Assembly: GCF_002876705.1 (NCBI RefSeq)
Contig: NZ_MDAG01000009.1
Location: 50,724-114,723 of the forward strand
Length of the DNA stretch: 64,000 nt
DNA from: Enterovibrio norvegicus_B
GTDB lineage: Bacteria > Pseudomonadota > Gammaproteobacteria > Enterobacterales > Vibrionaceae
Direction of reading: 5' to 3'
Shown here: positions 25,310-34,187 of the stretch, piece after piece
Layout of the letters: each line of letters begins with the position of its first letter
How positions within the stretch are numbered: the first letter of the stretch is position 1
Position numbers and translations under genes: made by a program
Notes under the pieces: generated by a model
Seen by the model: only the letters and a program-made list of their open reading frames with translations
What the model was told of the DNA's origin: nothing
Database searches by the model: none

Positions 25310-26779
25310 GTGGGCCAAAATATAATTAAAACCTCGTTTAGTGCAAGTGACCATACGCGGTTTGCTTTGCAACTAAAATCCGAACTGGAACAACTGGAAG
25401 CGTTACTCAACACACCTGGATGGGGCGTTGGAGAATGTACGTTAGGCGCAGAGCTCGAATTGTACCTGACAGACAAACACCATCGGCCTGCTCACTACAA
25501 CGTAGATTTGCTCGAAAAAGCCGCGGACCCTTTAATGACCGCAGAAATTAACCGCTTTAACCTTGAATACAATTGCCCGTACACCACCTTCAAAGGCGCG
25601 CCGTTTTCCTTCTTAAAACAACATATGGATGACAGATTACTGTCACTTCAATCGCTTGCTAGCGAAACAGGGATAAACGTCACGCCAATTGGGATTCTTC
25701 CCACACTGCAACATGGTGATTTTGGTCTAGCCTCCATGACTGACTCTCCGCGTTATCACGCGCTGACAGACATTCTGTGTGAGTCTCGGGGGGGCCCATT
25801 TCATATTCGTATTCACGGTGCAGAAAGCTTAGAGATAGATGCAGACGACCTAACACTTGAAGGGGCAAATACCTCATTTCAGGTGCATTACCGCGTCAAG
25901 CCAGATGAATTTGCAACTTGGTACAACGGCATTCAACTTGCCACCATCTTTACCATTGCAATGGGGGCGAATTCGCCCATCTTCCTTGAAAGAAAACTGT
26001 GGCATGAAACTCGTGTACCGCTCTTCAAACAATCCATTGATAGCCGAAACCTGTGTGGTATGAACTGGCATACGCCTGCACGCGTCTCGTTTGGTAAAGG
26101 GTATGTGCGCAAAAGCGCCCTTGAGTTGTTTCGCCAAGGCGTAAGTTTGCAACCCGTGTTGCTTCCAGATATGTGTGATAACGAAACCAAAGAGGGGTGC
26201 GGGCCACCTCTTGAAGCACTGCGTCTTCACCAAAGTACCATCTGGAGTTGGAATCGTGCGGTGTATGACGACGCTGACAATGGGCATTTGCGCGTTGAGT
26301 TGCGAAGCCTACCTGCAGGGCCAACAACGATCGACATGGTAGCCAATGCAGCCTTGTGTATTGGATTGGCGCATGCGCTGAGACATGATCTCGATCGATT
26401 GATGGATCTACTGCCGTTTGAGTTTGCCAAATACAACTTTTATCGCGCTGCGCAATTCGGTATTGATGCCAAGATTTTGTGGGAATCGGAAAACGGTTCG
26501 CTAGCAGAGTTTGCATTGAAGGATGTGTTGGCCAAATTATTGCCGAAGGTTGCGGATTCGCTCATCCAACTTGGTGTCTCTCGTCAAGAAGCAGACATGT
26601 TGATGATGGTGATTGAACATCGTCTGGCCAAGCGCCAAAACGGGGCGAGTTGGCAGCTTGCTACCTTGACGGCGTTGGAGAAAAAATATTCTGCATCAGA
26701 AGCGCTTGGCAGGATGTTCGGTTTGTATCAAAAGCAATTTTTATCAGGAGAGCCGGTTTCGCATTGGCCCGTTTTGTGA
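25310..26779 (+). CDS. GCS2-type carboxylate-amine ligase (glutamate--cysteine ligase family)
   Basis: A 489-residue member of the GCS2 ligase family. Seen are CTLGAELELYLTD (metal-binding Glu pair), EINRFNLEYN, GGPFHIRIHG, AMGANSPIF and HLRVELRSLPAGPT with the conserved Glu-Leu-Arg. Enzymes of this family join a carboxyl to an amine using ATP. The start is GTG 25310 with GAGGAGAG upstream. A deacylase-type gene follows after about 60 bases and a small unknown gene after that, so a three-gene operon ending at the terminator 28335-28366 is likely. The actual substrates are unknown; true gamma-glutamylcysteine synthesis is not assured. Confidence 0.85.
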   Translation: MGQNIIKTSFSASDHTRFALQLKSELEQLEALLNTPGWGVGECTLGAELELYLTDKHHRPAHYNVDLLEKAADPLMTAEINRFNLEYNCPYTTFKGAPFSFLKQHMDDRLLSLQSLASETGINVTPIGILPTLQHGDFGLASMTDSPRYHALTDILCESRGGPFHIRIHGAESLEIDADDLTLEGANTSFQVHYRVKPDEFATWYNGIQLATIFTIAMGANSPIFLERKLWHETRVPLFKQSIDSRNLCGMNWHTPARVSFGKGYVRKSALELFRQGVSLQPVLLPDMCDNETKEGCGPPLEALRLHQSTIWSWNRAVYDDADNGHLRVELRSLPAGPTTIDMVANAALCIGLAHALRHDLDRLMDLLPFEFAKYNFYRAAQFGIDAKILWESENGSLAEFALKDVLAKLLPKVADSLIQLGVSRQEADMLMMVIEHRLAKRQNGASWQLATLTALEKKYSASEALGRMFGLYQKQFLSGEPVSHWPVL

Positions 26780-26841
26780 TGGAGTAAGTGTTAGTTAGTG
26801 GAATATGCACCGAAACAAAACGGATTTAAGAGAGGAAATGG

Positions 26842-27852
26842 ATGAAGTTACACGATGTCAGTTGGCCAAGCGAAGCGGCGTTGAAAGGTGGCCTGCTTCC
26901 ATGGTTAGAAGCCCTGCCGGGCGCAAGCTGGCTAACATTACCGGGGCGCGATCCGAACAGACATCGTGTGATTGTTACTTTGCTTCATGGTAACGAGCCT
27001 TCAGGCACAAATGCGTTCTGGCACTTTGTTGAAAACCCACCAGAGTGCGCTGTCACCACGCATTTTTGTTTGGCGAACGTCAATGCTGCCAAGGCGAATA
27101 CGCCATTTACGACGCGGCACTTAGATGGCAAACCGGACATGAACCGATGCTTTGGTCGTCATGGTGAGGATGACAGCTATGACATTGCGGGTGAGATCTT
27201 GGCGCGAATTACCTCTTTAGCGCCCGAAGCTGTGGTGGATTTACATAACACGTCGGGCACGAGCCCTGCTTTTGCTGTGTCGATACACGATGATAATACC
27301 CATAAGCAAATTGCGTCGCTGTTCACTAAGAATATGCTTTGTTCGGACGTGCGTCTTGGCGCGTTAATGGAGATGACGAGTGAAACGTCGCCCATTGTCA
27401 CTATTGAATGTGGTGGCGCAGGTGATCGCGCAGCCCATGAAGTGGCAAAGAAGGGTTTGAATGACTTCATGACGGCAGAAAACCTTTTCCAAGGTCACAC
27501 TGGTTTTTGGCCGATAGAGATGCTGTATCGTCCTGTGCGCATTCAAATGCAACATGATTCGGCGTTGTGTTATCACGATCAAAAGATTGACGACGCTGAC
27601 CTGACACTCGCGCCAGATATCGACCGACATAACTTTGGTCGGATGGCTGCGGATACGCATATCGGTTGGTTAGGCGGTCGAGGGTTGGATGCGTTAAAAA
27701 CGGATGATGGTAAAGGCGGTCATCCGATTGCCTCGCTTTTTTACGAAAAAGACGGTGAACTCAAACTCAAAGCCGCAAGTAAGCTGTTTATGATCACAAC
27801 GCGACATGATATCGCGTTGTCCGATTGTTTGTTTTACATGGTGGTGGACTAA
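26842..27852 (+). CDS. AstE-like succinylglutamate desuccinylase/aspartoacylase homologue
   Basis: A 336-residue M14-type protein. Zinc ligands His49 and Glu52 in LLHGNEPSG, His135 in VVDLHNTSG; a probable catalytic Glu189 in TIECGGAGD; substrate Arg in DMNRCFGR (99-105). It resembles the AstE side of the family. ATG 26842 follows AGAGGAAATGG. It comes directly after the GCS2-type ligase, so the pair may build and break the same amide bond or handle a shared peptide. It is only distantly like the other M14 gene at 1230-2234. Confidence 0.85.
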   Translation: MKLHDVSWPSEAALKGGLLPWLEALPGASWLTLPGRDPNRHRVIVTLLHGNEPSGTNAFWHFVENPPECAVTTHFCLANVNAAKANTPFTTRHLDGKPDMNRCFGRHGEDDSYDIAGEILARITSLAPEAVVDLHNTSGTSPAFAVSIHDDNTHKQIASLFTKNMLCSDVRLGALMEMTSETSPIVTIECGGAGDRAAHEVAKKGLNDFMTAENLFQGHTGFWPIEMLYRPVRIQMQHDSALCYHDQKIDDADLTLAPDIDRHNFGRMAADTHIGWLGGRGLDALKTDDGKGGHPIASLFYEKDGELKLKAASKLFMITTRHDIALSDCLFYMVVD

Positions 27853-27891
27853 GGACACCTTACCCCGAAACTGTGTCTATGGAGTACGAAA

Positions 27892-28212
27892 ATGCATGAT
27901 TTCATTGGTAAATGGCGTATCAAGTGGATGTCTAACTGGTCGCAAGAATATGTTGATCTTCTTGAGCCAGGTTACATGGAATTTTCGCGAGATGCGCTAG
28001 GGAATTTTGTATTCGGTGCAGTCAAAGGACGCCTTGATGTTCGCATTTCATCGAAGGAGCCTAGCCTCGAGTTTTCATGGCAAGGGATCTGCGAAGGCAA
28101 GGAAATGTCTGGTAGAGGGAAAGTGGAATTCTTGAATGCACGATTAGGTGAAGGCGAACTATTCATTCATAACAGCGATGAAACTGATTTTATCATTGAG
28201 CGTCTTCATTAA
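27892..28212 (+). CDS. Hypothetical protein downstream of the ligase/deacylase pair
   Basis: A 106-residue soluble protein that I do not recognise. It looks beta-rich (alternating hydrophobic residues in YMEFSRDALGNFVFGAV and LEFSWQGIC), with no signal peptide or catalytic motif. GGAG lies before ATG 27892, and 39 bases separate it from the deacylase, so it is probably the third gene of that operon. Confidence 0.65.
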   Translation: MHDFIGKWRIKWMSNWSQEYVDLLEPGYMEFSRDALGNFVFGAVKGRLDVRISSKEPSLEFSWQGICEGKEMSGRGKVEFLNARLGEGELFIHNSDETDFIIERLH

Positions 28213-28334
28213 CAGCGCTGAGTTCGCGGCGTTGGCATAAGATTGACGCCGTGATGCCGTGCACTGATCCCGTATTTTGACAAGCGAATTCATGTGCGAA
28301 TTTGCGTCTGATCTCCATCCGCTAATTGATTGAT

Positions 28335-28366
28335 AAGGCAAGTCTGAAAAGGCTTGCCTTTGTCTT
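28335..28366 (+). terminator. Intrinsic terminator ending the ligase/deacylase operon
   Basis: Stem AAGGCAAG/CTTGCCTT with a loop of about ten bases, then TGTCTTTTC. It separates the operon from the acetyltransferase gene. Confidence 0.75.
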
Positions 28367-28418
28367 TTCTGTGCCTTAAATATTATCGCAATCATGTATT
28401 TATCCATAAGGTGATGGT

Positions 28419-29030
28419 ATGAATCCGACGGAAAAAATGCGCAGTCAAAAAGTGTATTTTAGTAATGATGAAACGCTGATCGCAGAGCAAATGCAGTGTC
28501 TTGAAACACTCTATGATTTTAATCATTCACGTCCCTCGGAGGTGGAGAAACGCCAGACGCTCATGAAGCAGATTTTCGCATCTGTCGGAGAAGGGTGTTA
28601 CATCGAGCCTCCACTGCATGCCAATTGGGGAAGACACACCCATTTGGGCAAACATGTCTACGCCAACTTTAATCTTACCTTGGTCGATGATACGGATATC
28701 ACGATTGGCGACGCAGTCATGATTGGTCCTAACGTTACCATCGCGACTGCCGGACACCCGATAGAGCCAGAATTACGTCGCAGGGTGGGGCAGTTTAATA
28801 TTCCCGTCTCGATTGGAAACAACGTCTGGATAGGGGCGAACTCTGTCGTACTTCCCGGCGTCACCATTGGAGAGAACACTGTGATTGGTGCAGGCAGCGT
28901 GGTGACCAAAGATATTCCTGCCAATGTGGTCGCGGTGGGGTCGCCCTGCAAGGTGCTAAGAGCGATAGGTGAGCACGACAGAACCTATTATTTCCAAGAT
29001 CGACCTTTAGCGGGCAATGTTCTTGAGTGA
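28419..29030 (+). CDS. Sugar O-acetyltransferase, maltose/galactoside type
   Basis: A 203-residue left-handed beta-helix (hexapeptide repeat) acetyltransferase of the Maa/LacA group. The N-terminal maltose-acetyltransferase helix lies at about 1-60, the catalytic His is in IATAGHPIEPE (about residue 111-121), and hexapeptides run through VSIGNNVWIGANSVVLPGVTIGENTVIGAGSVVTKDIPANVVAVGSP. It transfers acetyl from acetyl-CoA to a sugar hydroxyl. AAGGTGATGG precedes the ATG. Probably a single-gene unit. Confidence 0.92.
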   Translation: MNPTEKMRSQKVYFSNDETLIAEQMQCLETLYDFNHSRPSEVEKRQTLMKQIFASVGEGCYIEPPLHANWGRHTHLGKHVYANFNLTLVDDTDITIGDAVMIGPNVTIATAGHPIEPELRRRVGQFNIPVSIGNNVWIGANSVVLPGVTIGENTVIGAGSVVTKDIPANVVAVGSPCKVLRAIGEHDRTYYFQDRPLAGNVLE

Positions 29031-29219
29031 CATCATTCGCGAGGTAGGCTGCGATGTCGTCGTCCGACAAAAGGTTTGGCCTGAATCATCGCTAATCACA
29101 TGGTTTTTATCGGATCTCTCAGATTAATTCAGGCGTGACCCCATTGTTTTGCATCCAGCTTGAGCCGTGATTTGTGAGCGTGTAGAGTGAGAAAACACGG
29201 ACAATACAAGAGAGTTCAC

Positions 29220-29774
29220 ATGGAATGTACAAGCTGCAAACGCGGCGCTCTGAAGCCAAGTTATATAGAAGGCCAATTTCGCGCGCACACATGCACACAC
29301 TGTAAAGGCGATTGGATTTTGATTGAAGACTTTATTGCTTGGCGTGAACGGAATTCGAGTTATCAATTCGCAGAAAATGCAACGCTAACCTTAGATGCGT
29401 CAGAAACTAAAACAGCCATGCTGTGTCCTCAATCAGGCGTTATCATGCGCAAGTTTAGAATTTCAGCGGCTCATGATCACAGGGTTGATTATAGTGCGGC
29501 AGTTGGAGGTATTTGGCTTGATCACGGTGAATGGGATTTGCTTAAAGCCGAGGGCTTAGCAACATCTGTAGGTGGTGTTGTTACAGAACAATGGCAGCAT
29601 AAAATTCGAGAACAAAGTGCCAAGCAAAGTTTCACTGATCTGTATGTGTCTAAGTTTGGTGAAGAAGATTACGATAAGGTTAAAGCACTAAGAGAATGGA
29701 TAGTTGCACATCCTCAAAAAGCCGATCTGCGTGCGTTTTTATTGGCTGAAGATCCCTATTCAGCAGAAAAATAA
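29220..29774 (+). CDS. TFIIB-type zinc-ribbon protein
   Basis: A 184-residue protein. The N-terminal MECTSCKRG and HTCTHCKGDWILIEDF pair the Cys motifs of the zf-TFIIB family, and a second, weaker pattern (MLCPQSGVIMRKFRIS ... GGIWLDHGEWDLLKAEG) looks like a repeat of the same ribbon in which most Cys are replaced. ATG 29220 with AAGAGAG before it; in-frame codons upstream are less plausible. Function unknown; such proteins are often grouped as zinc-binding regulators. Confidence 0.7.
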   Translation: MECTSCKRGALKPSYIEGQFRAHTCTHCKGDWILIEDFIAWRERNSSYQFAENATLTLDASETKTAMLCPQSGVIMRKFRISAAHDHRVDYSAAVGGIWLDHGEWDLLKAEGLATSVGGVVTEQWQHKIREQSAKQSFTDLYVSKFGEEDYDKVKALREWIVAHPQKADLRAFLLAEDPYSAEK

Positions 29775-30464
29775 TCATGTAGTGCGGCAGCACGCTGTCG
29801 CGCCCGTATTCCCACCAAGCCTTCCTTTCTATATTAAGACGCATATACGCTTAAATTATCCAATGTAAACATAATGTTATTGCTATGTCCTGGCGAGTAT
29901 ATCTGATTCTGTAAAACTTCCCCTCTGTCTCACTGCCACTTAGTTCATACTTCAACTTAGAAAAAGCCATAATTTGCTCGTGAAATATCATGAGAAGAGT
30001 GTTGCTGATCTAAGGCATGGCTATATAAATTTATATACAAAAATAACTAGAAAAAGCTCAATAAAAGTCTACTGGGTGACTTATGAGATTACGGGTTAGT
30101 AATGACTGATATGTAAGTGAGAATAAAAAGTGTCAATATGTTTAGCACTGTAAAATGACTTGAATAATAGACATATATAATGTGGTTTATTTGAGTGTTG
30201 TGCATGACGTTGTAATTTTCTGACAATTCTCGCTTTAGGTTAATCGGTATTAGCTGATTTAGCATGTGCTTATATATCATTGTTATTAATGAGAATATAA
30301 GAATTAAGACACAAATTGAAATATGCACAGAAAAACAATCTGCGCCTTAAATTAATATGTATCGAAAATAGGAAATTTATCGTTTGCTATTTTTACAATT
30401 GTAAATTGATTTAAGATGTTTGTTTTTCTGGCTATTAAAATGTGGTCAAAGAGCAGGAGTTAAG
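29775..30464. other. AT-rich intergenic stretch
   Basis: About 690 bases, visibly richer in A and T than its surroundings. The only open frame of note (minus strand 30089-30328) is a hydrophobic chance-like frame without a ribosome site. I see no RNA gene. It lies upstream of the methyltransferase gene and may be a recently acquired segment. Confidence 0.45.
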
Positions 30465-31406
30465 ATGCTATTAGGGCAGGAAGCCGTTCTAGAATTGTTG
30501 CGTTGCCCTGCATCTGGGGTAAGCCTACAATCACTAGATTCTAATGTATTAGTTGCATATTCGACGGATGGCACTCATGAATATGATGTGGTTGATAACT
30601 ACCCCGTATTAATCCGATTTGAAAACAGCATTCTTGATAGGTCGGATATTCAACATCTCTCATCGACAGTGCATCGTCAGTCTTACGGTGGGGTATTTGG
30701 CGTTGCTAAGCGTCTTGCTTGTCCACCGAGCCATGTGACCAAAAGCAATGTCGACGTACTATTAAACACGCTTCTCTCTCAACAGAATTCAGCCCGTGTT
30801 TTGATCATCGGCGGTGGCACAGTTGGTTGTGGCATGGAGCCGTTCTATGTTGATCCACGTATTGAGCTCGTGTCTTTTGATATTTACGCATCACCTTCGG
30901 TTCAGTTTCTCGCGGATGCACACAATATTCCGCTGGTTAGCGAAAGCTTTGATGCCGTGATCATTCAAGCCGTGTTGGAGCATGTGTTAAGGCCGGAAGA
31001 GGTTGTGGCAGAAGCATATCGTTTATTAAAACCTGATGGGTTGGTTTACGCAGAAACACCGTTTTTACAGCACGTTCATGAAGGTGCGTACGATTTCACA
31101 AGATACACGGAGAGCGGTCACCGTTATCTGTTCAGGTGTTTTTCTTTGATTAAATCGGGGGCATCAGCAGGGGCAGGTACGCAATTGTTGTGGGCGTTTG
31201 ATAGTTTTTTTTGTGGCCTCTTTCGTTCCAAAACAATCGGAAAATTCATCAAGTTGGGTTTGTGTTGGTTACAGTATCTCGATCGCCTAATTCCTGAAGC
31301 CTACAATGTCGATGCGGCGAGTGGGGTATATTTTCTGGGCCGAAAAACCCGTGAAGTAATAAAAGATGTCAGCATCGTCGAATATTACAAAGGCGCGCAG
31401 CGGTAA
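30465..31406 (+). CDS. SAM-dependent methyltransferase with Trm112-like N-terminus
   Basis: A 313-residue protein. The first 60 residues (LLRCPASGVSLQSL and DYPVLIRFE-like sequence) resemble a Trm112/UPF0434-type domain; then comes a class I methyltransferase core with VLIIGGGTVGCGM (motif I), VSFDIYASP and the AVLEHVLRPEEVVAEAYRLLKPDGLVYAETPFL stretch. The C-terminus has a hydrophobic patch. AGGAG lies before ATG 30465. Such proteins often act on sugars or lipids in surface polysaccharide pathways, but no such genes are adjacent. The acceptor is unknown. Confidence 0.82.
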   Translation: MLLGQEAVLELLRCPASGVSLQSLDSNVLVAYSTDGTHEYDVVDNYPVLIRFENSILDRSDIQHLSSTVHRQSYGGVFGVAKRLACPPSHVTKSNVDVLLNTLLSQQNSARVLIIGGGTVGCGMEPFYVDPRIELVSFDIYASPSVQFLADAHNIPLVSESFDAVIIQAVLEHVLRPEEVVAEAYRLLKPDGLVYAETPFLQHVHEGAYDFTRYTESGHRYLFRCFSLIKSGASAGAGTQLLWAFDSFFCGLFRSKTIGKFIKLGLCWLQYLDRLIPEAYNVDAASGVYFLGRKTREVIKDVSIVEYYKGAQR

Positions 31407-31483
31407 CATCGAAGGAAGACGGAACGAGAAGAACTACTTTATACGTTTGAAACACTTAATTTTTCCTTTATTACCATATGGGG

Positions 31484-31512
31484 AAAGGAAAACGCCAGCT
31501 GTTTGCTGGCGT
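31484..31512 (-). terminator. Intrinsic terminator of the histidine phosphatase gene
   Basis: Stem CGCCAGC/GCTGGCG followed on the minus strand by TTTTCCTTTCCCC, 40 bases past the stop at 31553. Confidence 0.7.
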
Positions 31513-31552
31513 CGTCATCGTAAATACTGGAAACGCGCAACTCAGAAAGTGA

Positions 31553-32170
31553 TTACACCATCTCTAAAGCAGAAAACGCGTGAGGCAACGCTTCTCCTTT
31601 TGCCGCAAGTGGCTTTATGTCACCCGTCTCATGGTGCGGTAATGTGCGATGCTGACCGGGTGAAAGCGCATTAAATGCGGTGGTGAGAATTTGCAATGCA
31701 TCCCCATGAGAGACCAACAAGATCACCTGATCGCTAAATTGGCTTTCAAGCGCGAGAATCGCACCCATGGTGCGTCTTCTCACTTGCTCAGTGCTCTCGA
31801 CGTTATTCTCTGTTTGGGATGATGATACTGCATCTTTCGCCCAGACCTGCTCATACGCTTCGGAAGACTTGCCCTCCCATGTACCAAAAAACCGTTCTCT
31901 TAATCGAATGTCTTGGATGGGTTCAGCGATAGACAGTGTTTCTGCCACCAGTGTTGCGGTTTCTCGGGTACGCGTGAAATCGGAACACACAATGATGGAA
32001 ATGCCTGCATCTTGAGCAGACAGTGCAGATGCTACGGCTTGTTTTTCGCCGACGGGAGACAATCCATATTGATGGCAACCAATGCTTGGATCGCTCACCA
32101 CTATATCTGCGACGTTGGCCTTGCTTTGCCCATGGCGCATCAGAAAATAGCTGTTTTTAAACACGGTCAT
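31553..32170 (-). CDS. Histidine phosphatase (phosphoglycerate-mutase-like) family protein
   Basis: A 205-residue member of the branch-1 histidine phosphatases. The phospho-accepting His13 is in LMRHGQSKAN; Arg and Glu of the second pocket are in SDFTRTRETA and RLRERFFGTWEG; the second His is in LLVSHGDALQILTTA. They remove phosphate from sugars, nucleotides or cofactors; the substrate cannot be read. GAGGAC precedes the start. Transcribed alone, with the Na/Pi gene just upstream on the same strand. Confidence 0.9.
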   Translation of the reverse strand: MTVFKNSYFLMRHGQSKANVADIVVSDPSIGCHQYGLSPVGEKQAVASALSAQDAGISIIVCSDFTRTRETATLVAETLSIAEPIQDIRLRERFFGTWEGKSSEAYEQVWAKDAVSSSQTENNVESTEQVRRRTMGAILALESQFSDQVILLVSHGDALQILTTAFNALSPGQHRTLPHHETGDIKPLAAKGEALPHAFSALEMV

Positions 32171-32229
32171 TCGATGTCCTCGTTCGAATTAGATATTGCG
32201 CATTAAGTTCGTGGCTTATAGCTCAAAGC

Positions 32230-33930
32230 TTATAGCGAAGAACGATCAGCGTTGACGGAAAGTGTAGGTTCCTTGGTGTCTGCAGGCATCGCTTTTAAGC
32301 GATTTGACCGCAGTTCGCCTGCTTGCTCAAGCAAGGGATAGGCGATGGAAGAAAAGTGCGAATTAATACGATTTAGGTCTCGCAAGAGATCTAAATACAG
32401 GCTGCTACCTTCAGCCGGTAACCCTGTTTGATCGCGTAACCCTTCTTGATGTGCCAAAGCGGCACGTCTTTCAATGTCCTTCACGACACTCTTTTGTTCC
32501 AGTAATGCGCGGGCGTTTTTAATGTCACCGGTGAGCAGCACACTGCAGGCAAGTTCCATATTGCTGTTGATGTATTTTCGCAATGCATCAATGGCTTTTA
32601 GTTCATAATCGGGCAGTACCACATTGTTGGTAATGATTTTTGACACCACATCAGTGAGGCTGCATTCAAGAATATCTCCTGCATGCTCTAAGTTAGTGGT
32701 GTACGCATAAATACGGTAGCAACGACGTCGATATTTTTTGGGAATATCTTGTCTGCTTAGTTCTGTGAGATACAAACTGATTTTGTCATGAAATTCATCC
32801 ACCAAATCGTCTGAACGCTTCACGCTCTGCAATTTTGCGCCATTGCGCGTACTTAACGCGTCGAAAGTCGTATCCAGCATGGTTCGCAGTAAATCCCCCA
32901 TTCTGAGCACTTCACGCACACTGTTTGATAGGGCGACAGACGGTGTTTTGAATGCATTACGATCGAGATAGCGTGGTTTGTTATCCACGTCGGGACTTTC
33001 CTTATTAGGAAGCCAACGCTCCATCATTTTTCCTGAGGTTTTCACCCATGGAAGAAACAGCAATGCTAAGCCGATATTGAACAAAAGGTGAAAGTTGACC
33101 AATTGACGGGCGATGTCGGTGGAGGCAAAAAATGCATGGTCTGCGAGTTGATTGATCATGGGAAGACATATCAAGACACCCATTAATCGGAACAACAAAT
33201 TGCCCATCGGGGCTCGCCTTACCGAAGGTTCTGCACGTGATGTGTTTACGACAGCGGGGAGTGCGGCCCCCAAGTTTGCACCTAAGATCAGGCCAAACCC
33301 CACATCCAGTGCAATCACACCTGAGCTGGAAAGCGCGGCAATCAACAACACAGTCGCCAGGCTAGAATGCGCGAGAAAGGCAATGGATACGCCGACCAAA
33401 ACTGCGAGAACAGGCTCGCCGCTAAGTGAACCCAGCAAGGATTGAATCAAAGGGGACTCACGCATGGGTTCAGAGGCTTGCAAGATCAGGCTTAGGGCTA
33501 ACAACATCAAGCCTAAACCTATTGCTATGCTCGCTGCGTGTTTGGTTTTTTCTTTTTTAGCGCGTGTAAACACACCGACGCCAGCAAGCATAACAATGGG
33601 TTGAAGCCAGGAAAGATCGAGTGTGAGCACTTGCGCGACGATCGTTGTGCCAACATCTGCACCTAATAACAATGCCAATCCCGATGCCGTTGCAACGCCA
33701 TGGGTCGCGAAAGAACTGGCGAGAAGCGCCGTGGCTGTGCTGCTTTGAAGCAAGCACGTCACGCCCATTCCCACGAAAAAGGCATTGAAACGGTTAGACA
33801 AACTTCGTCCGAGAAGGCGACGCATCTTGCCGCCATACGCTTTGATGACACCTTGTTTAACAAGGTGTAACCCGAAAAGAAGCAGCGCAACCCCTCCGAG
33901 TAATTGAATGAGAACTGACGTTCCGCTCAT
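32230..33930 (-). CDS. Na/Pi cotransporter-family protein with PhoU-like tail
   Basis: A 566-residue protein. The first 300 residues have the two Na/Pi repeats with LLQSSTATALLASSFA and FLAHSSLATVLLIAALSSSGV, the QSS/HSS signature loops, and several hydrophobic segments. The last 230 residues form a helical PhoU-like domain (about 340-540). Together this is the NptA/YjbB type of phosphate transporter, which can import or export phosphate. Start ATG 33930 has AAGAGATG. It is divergent from the DeoR-ABC operon and may share its control region. Confidence 0.9.
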   Translation of the reverse strand: MSGTSVLIQLLGGVALLLFGLHLVKQGVIKAYGGKMRRLLGRSLSNRFNAFFVGMGVTCLLQSSTATALLASSFATHGVATASGLALLLGADVGTTIVAQVLTLDLSWLQPIVMLAGVGVFTRAKKEKTKHAASIAIGLGLMLLALSLILQASEPMRESPLIQSLLGSLSGEPVLAVLVGVSIAFLAHSSLATVLLIAALSSSGVIALDVGFGLILGANLGAALPAVVNTSRAEPSVRRAPMGNLLFRLMGVLICLPMINQLADHAFFASTDIARQLVNFHLLFNIGLALLFLPWVKTSGKMMERWLPNKESPDVDNKPRYLDRNAFKTPSVALSNSVREVLRMGDLLRTMLDTTFDALSTRNGAKLQSVKRSDDLVDEFHDKISLYLTELSRQDIPKKYRRRCYRIYAYTTNLEHAGDILECSLTDVVSKIITNNVVLPDYELKAIDALRKYINSNMELACSVLLTGDIKNARALLEQKSVVKDIERRAALAHQEGLRDQTGLPAEGSSLYLDLLRDLNRINSHFSSIAYPLLEQAGELRSNRLKAMPADTKEPTLSVNADRSSL

Positions 33931-33990
33931 GTGACATCTCTTTTTAATATTTGTTTGTTATCACTCTCTCATCTAAGTGAAGGATGGGCA

Positions 33991-34130
33991 TGTGCTCATT
34001 TTGTCGCTGATTTGAGTCATATGAGGCGACAAATGAACAATTTAATTGAGCACATGAACATAAAAGTACTCGAAAGTGAGCATTTGATCAACAAACGAAC
34101 ATAATATCTAACCATTTGCTCAATAAATGT
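33991..34130. promoter_or_regulatory. Inverted and repeated sites before the DeoR regulator
   Basis: TGTGCTCA (33991-33998) and its exact complement TGAGCACA (34047-34054) flank an imperfect pair CATTTTGTCGC/GCGACAAATG. Further half-sites resembling GlpR boxes follow: ATGAACAT (34054-34061), GTGAGCAT (34077-34084), ACGAACAT (34095-34102) and TTTGCTCA (34115-34122). They lie in the divergent region between the Na/Pi gene and the DeoR gene and are good candidates for autoregulation. Confidence 0.6.
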
Positions 34131-34187
34131 TGGCAAATTGTTAATTTTGAGCCTAGAGTGAATAAAAAATGGCCGATGTGAACAGTT

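Noticed and set aside
30089..30328. Hydrophobic 79-codon minus-strand frame
   Set aside because: Lies in an AT-rich stretch, begins without a ribosome site and reads as chance Ile/Leu/Thr codons.
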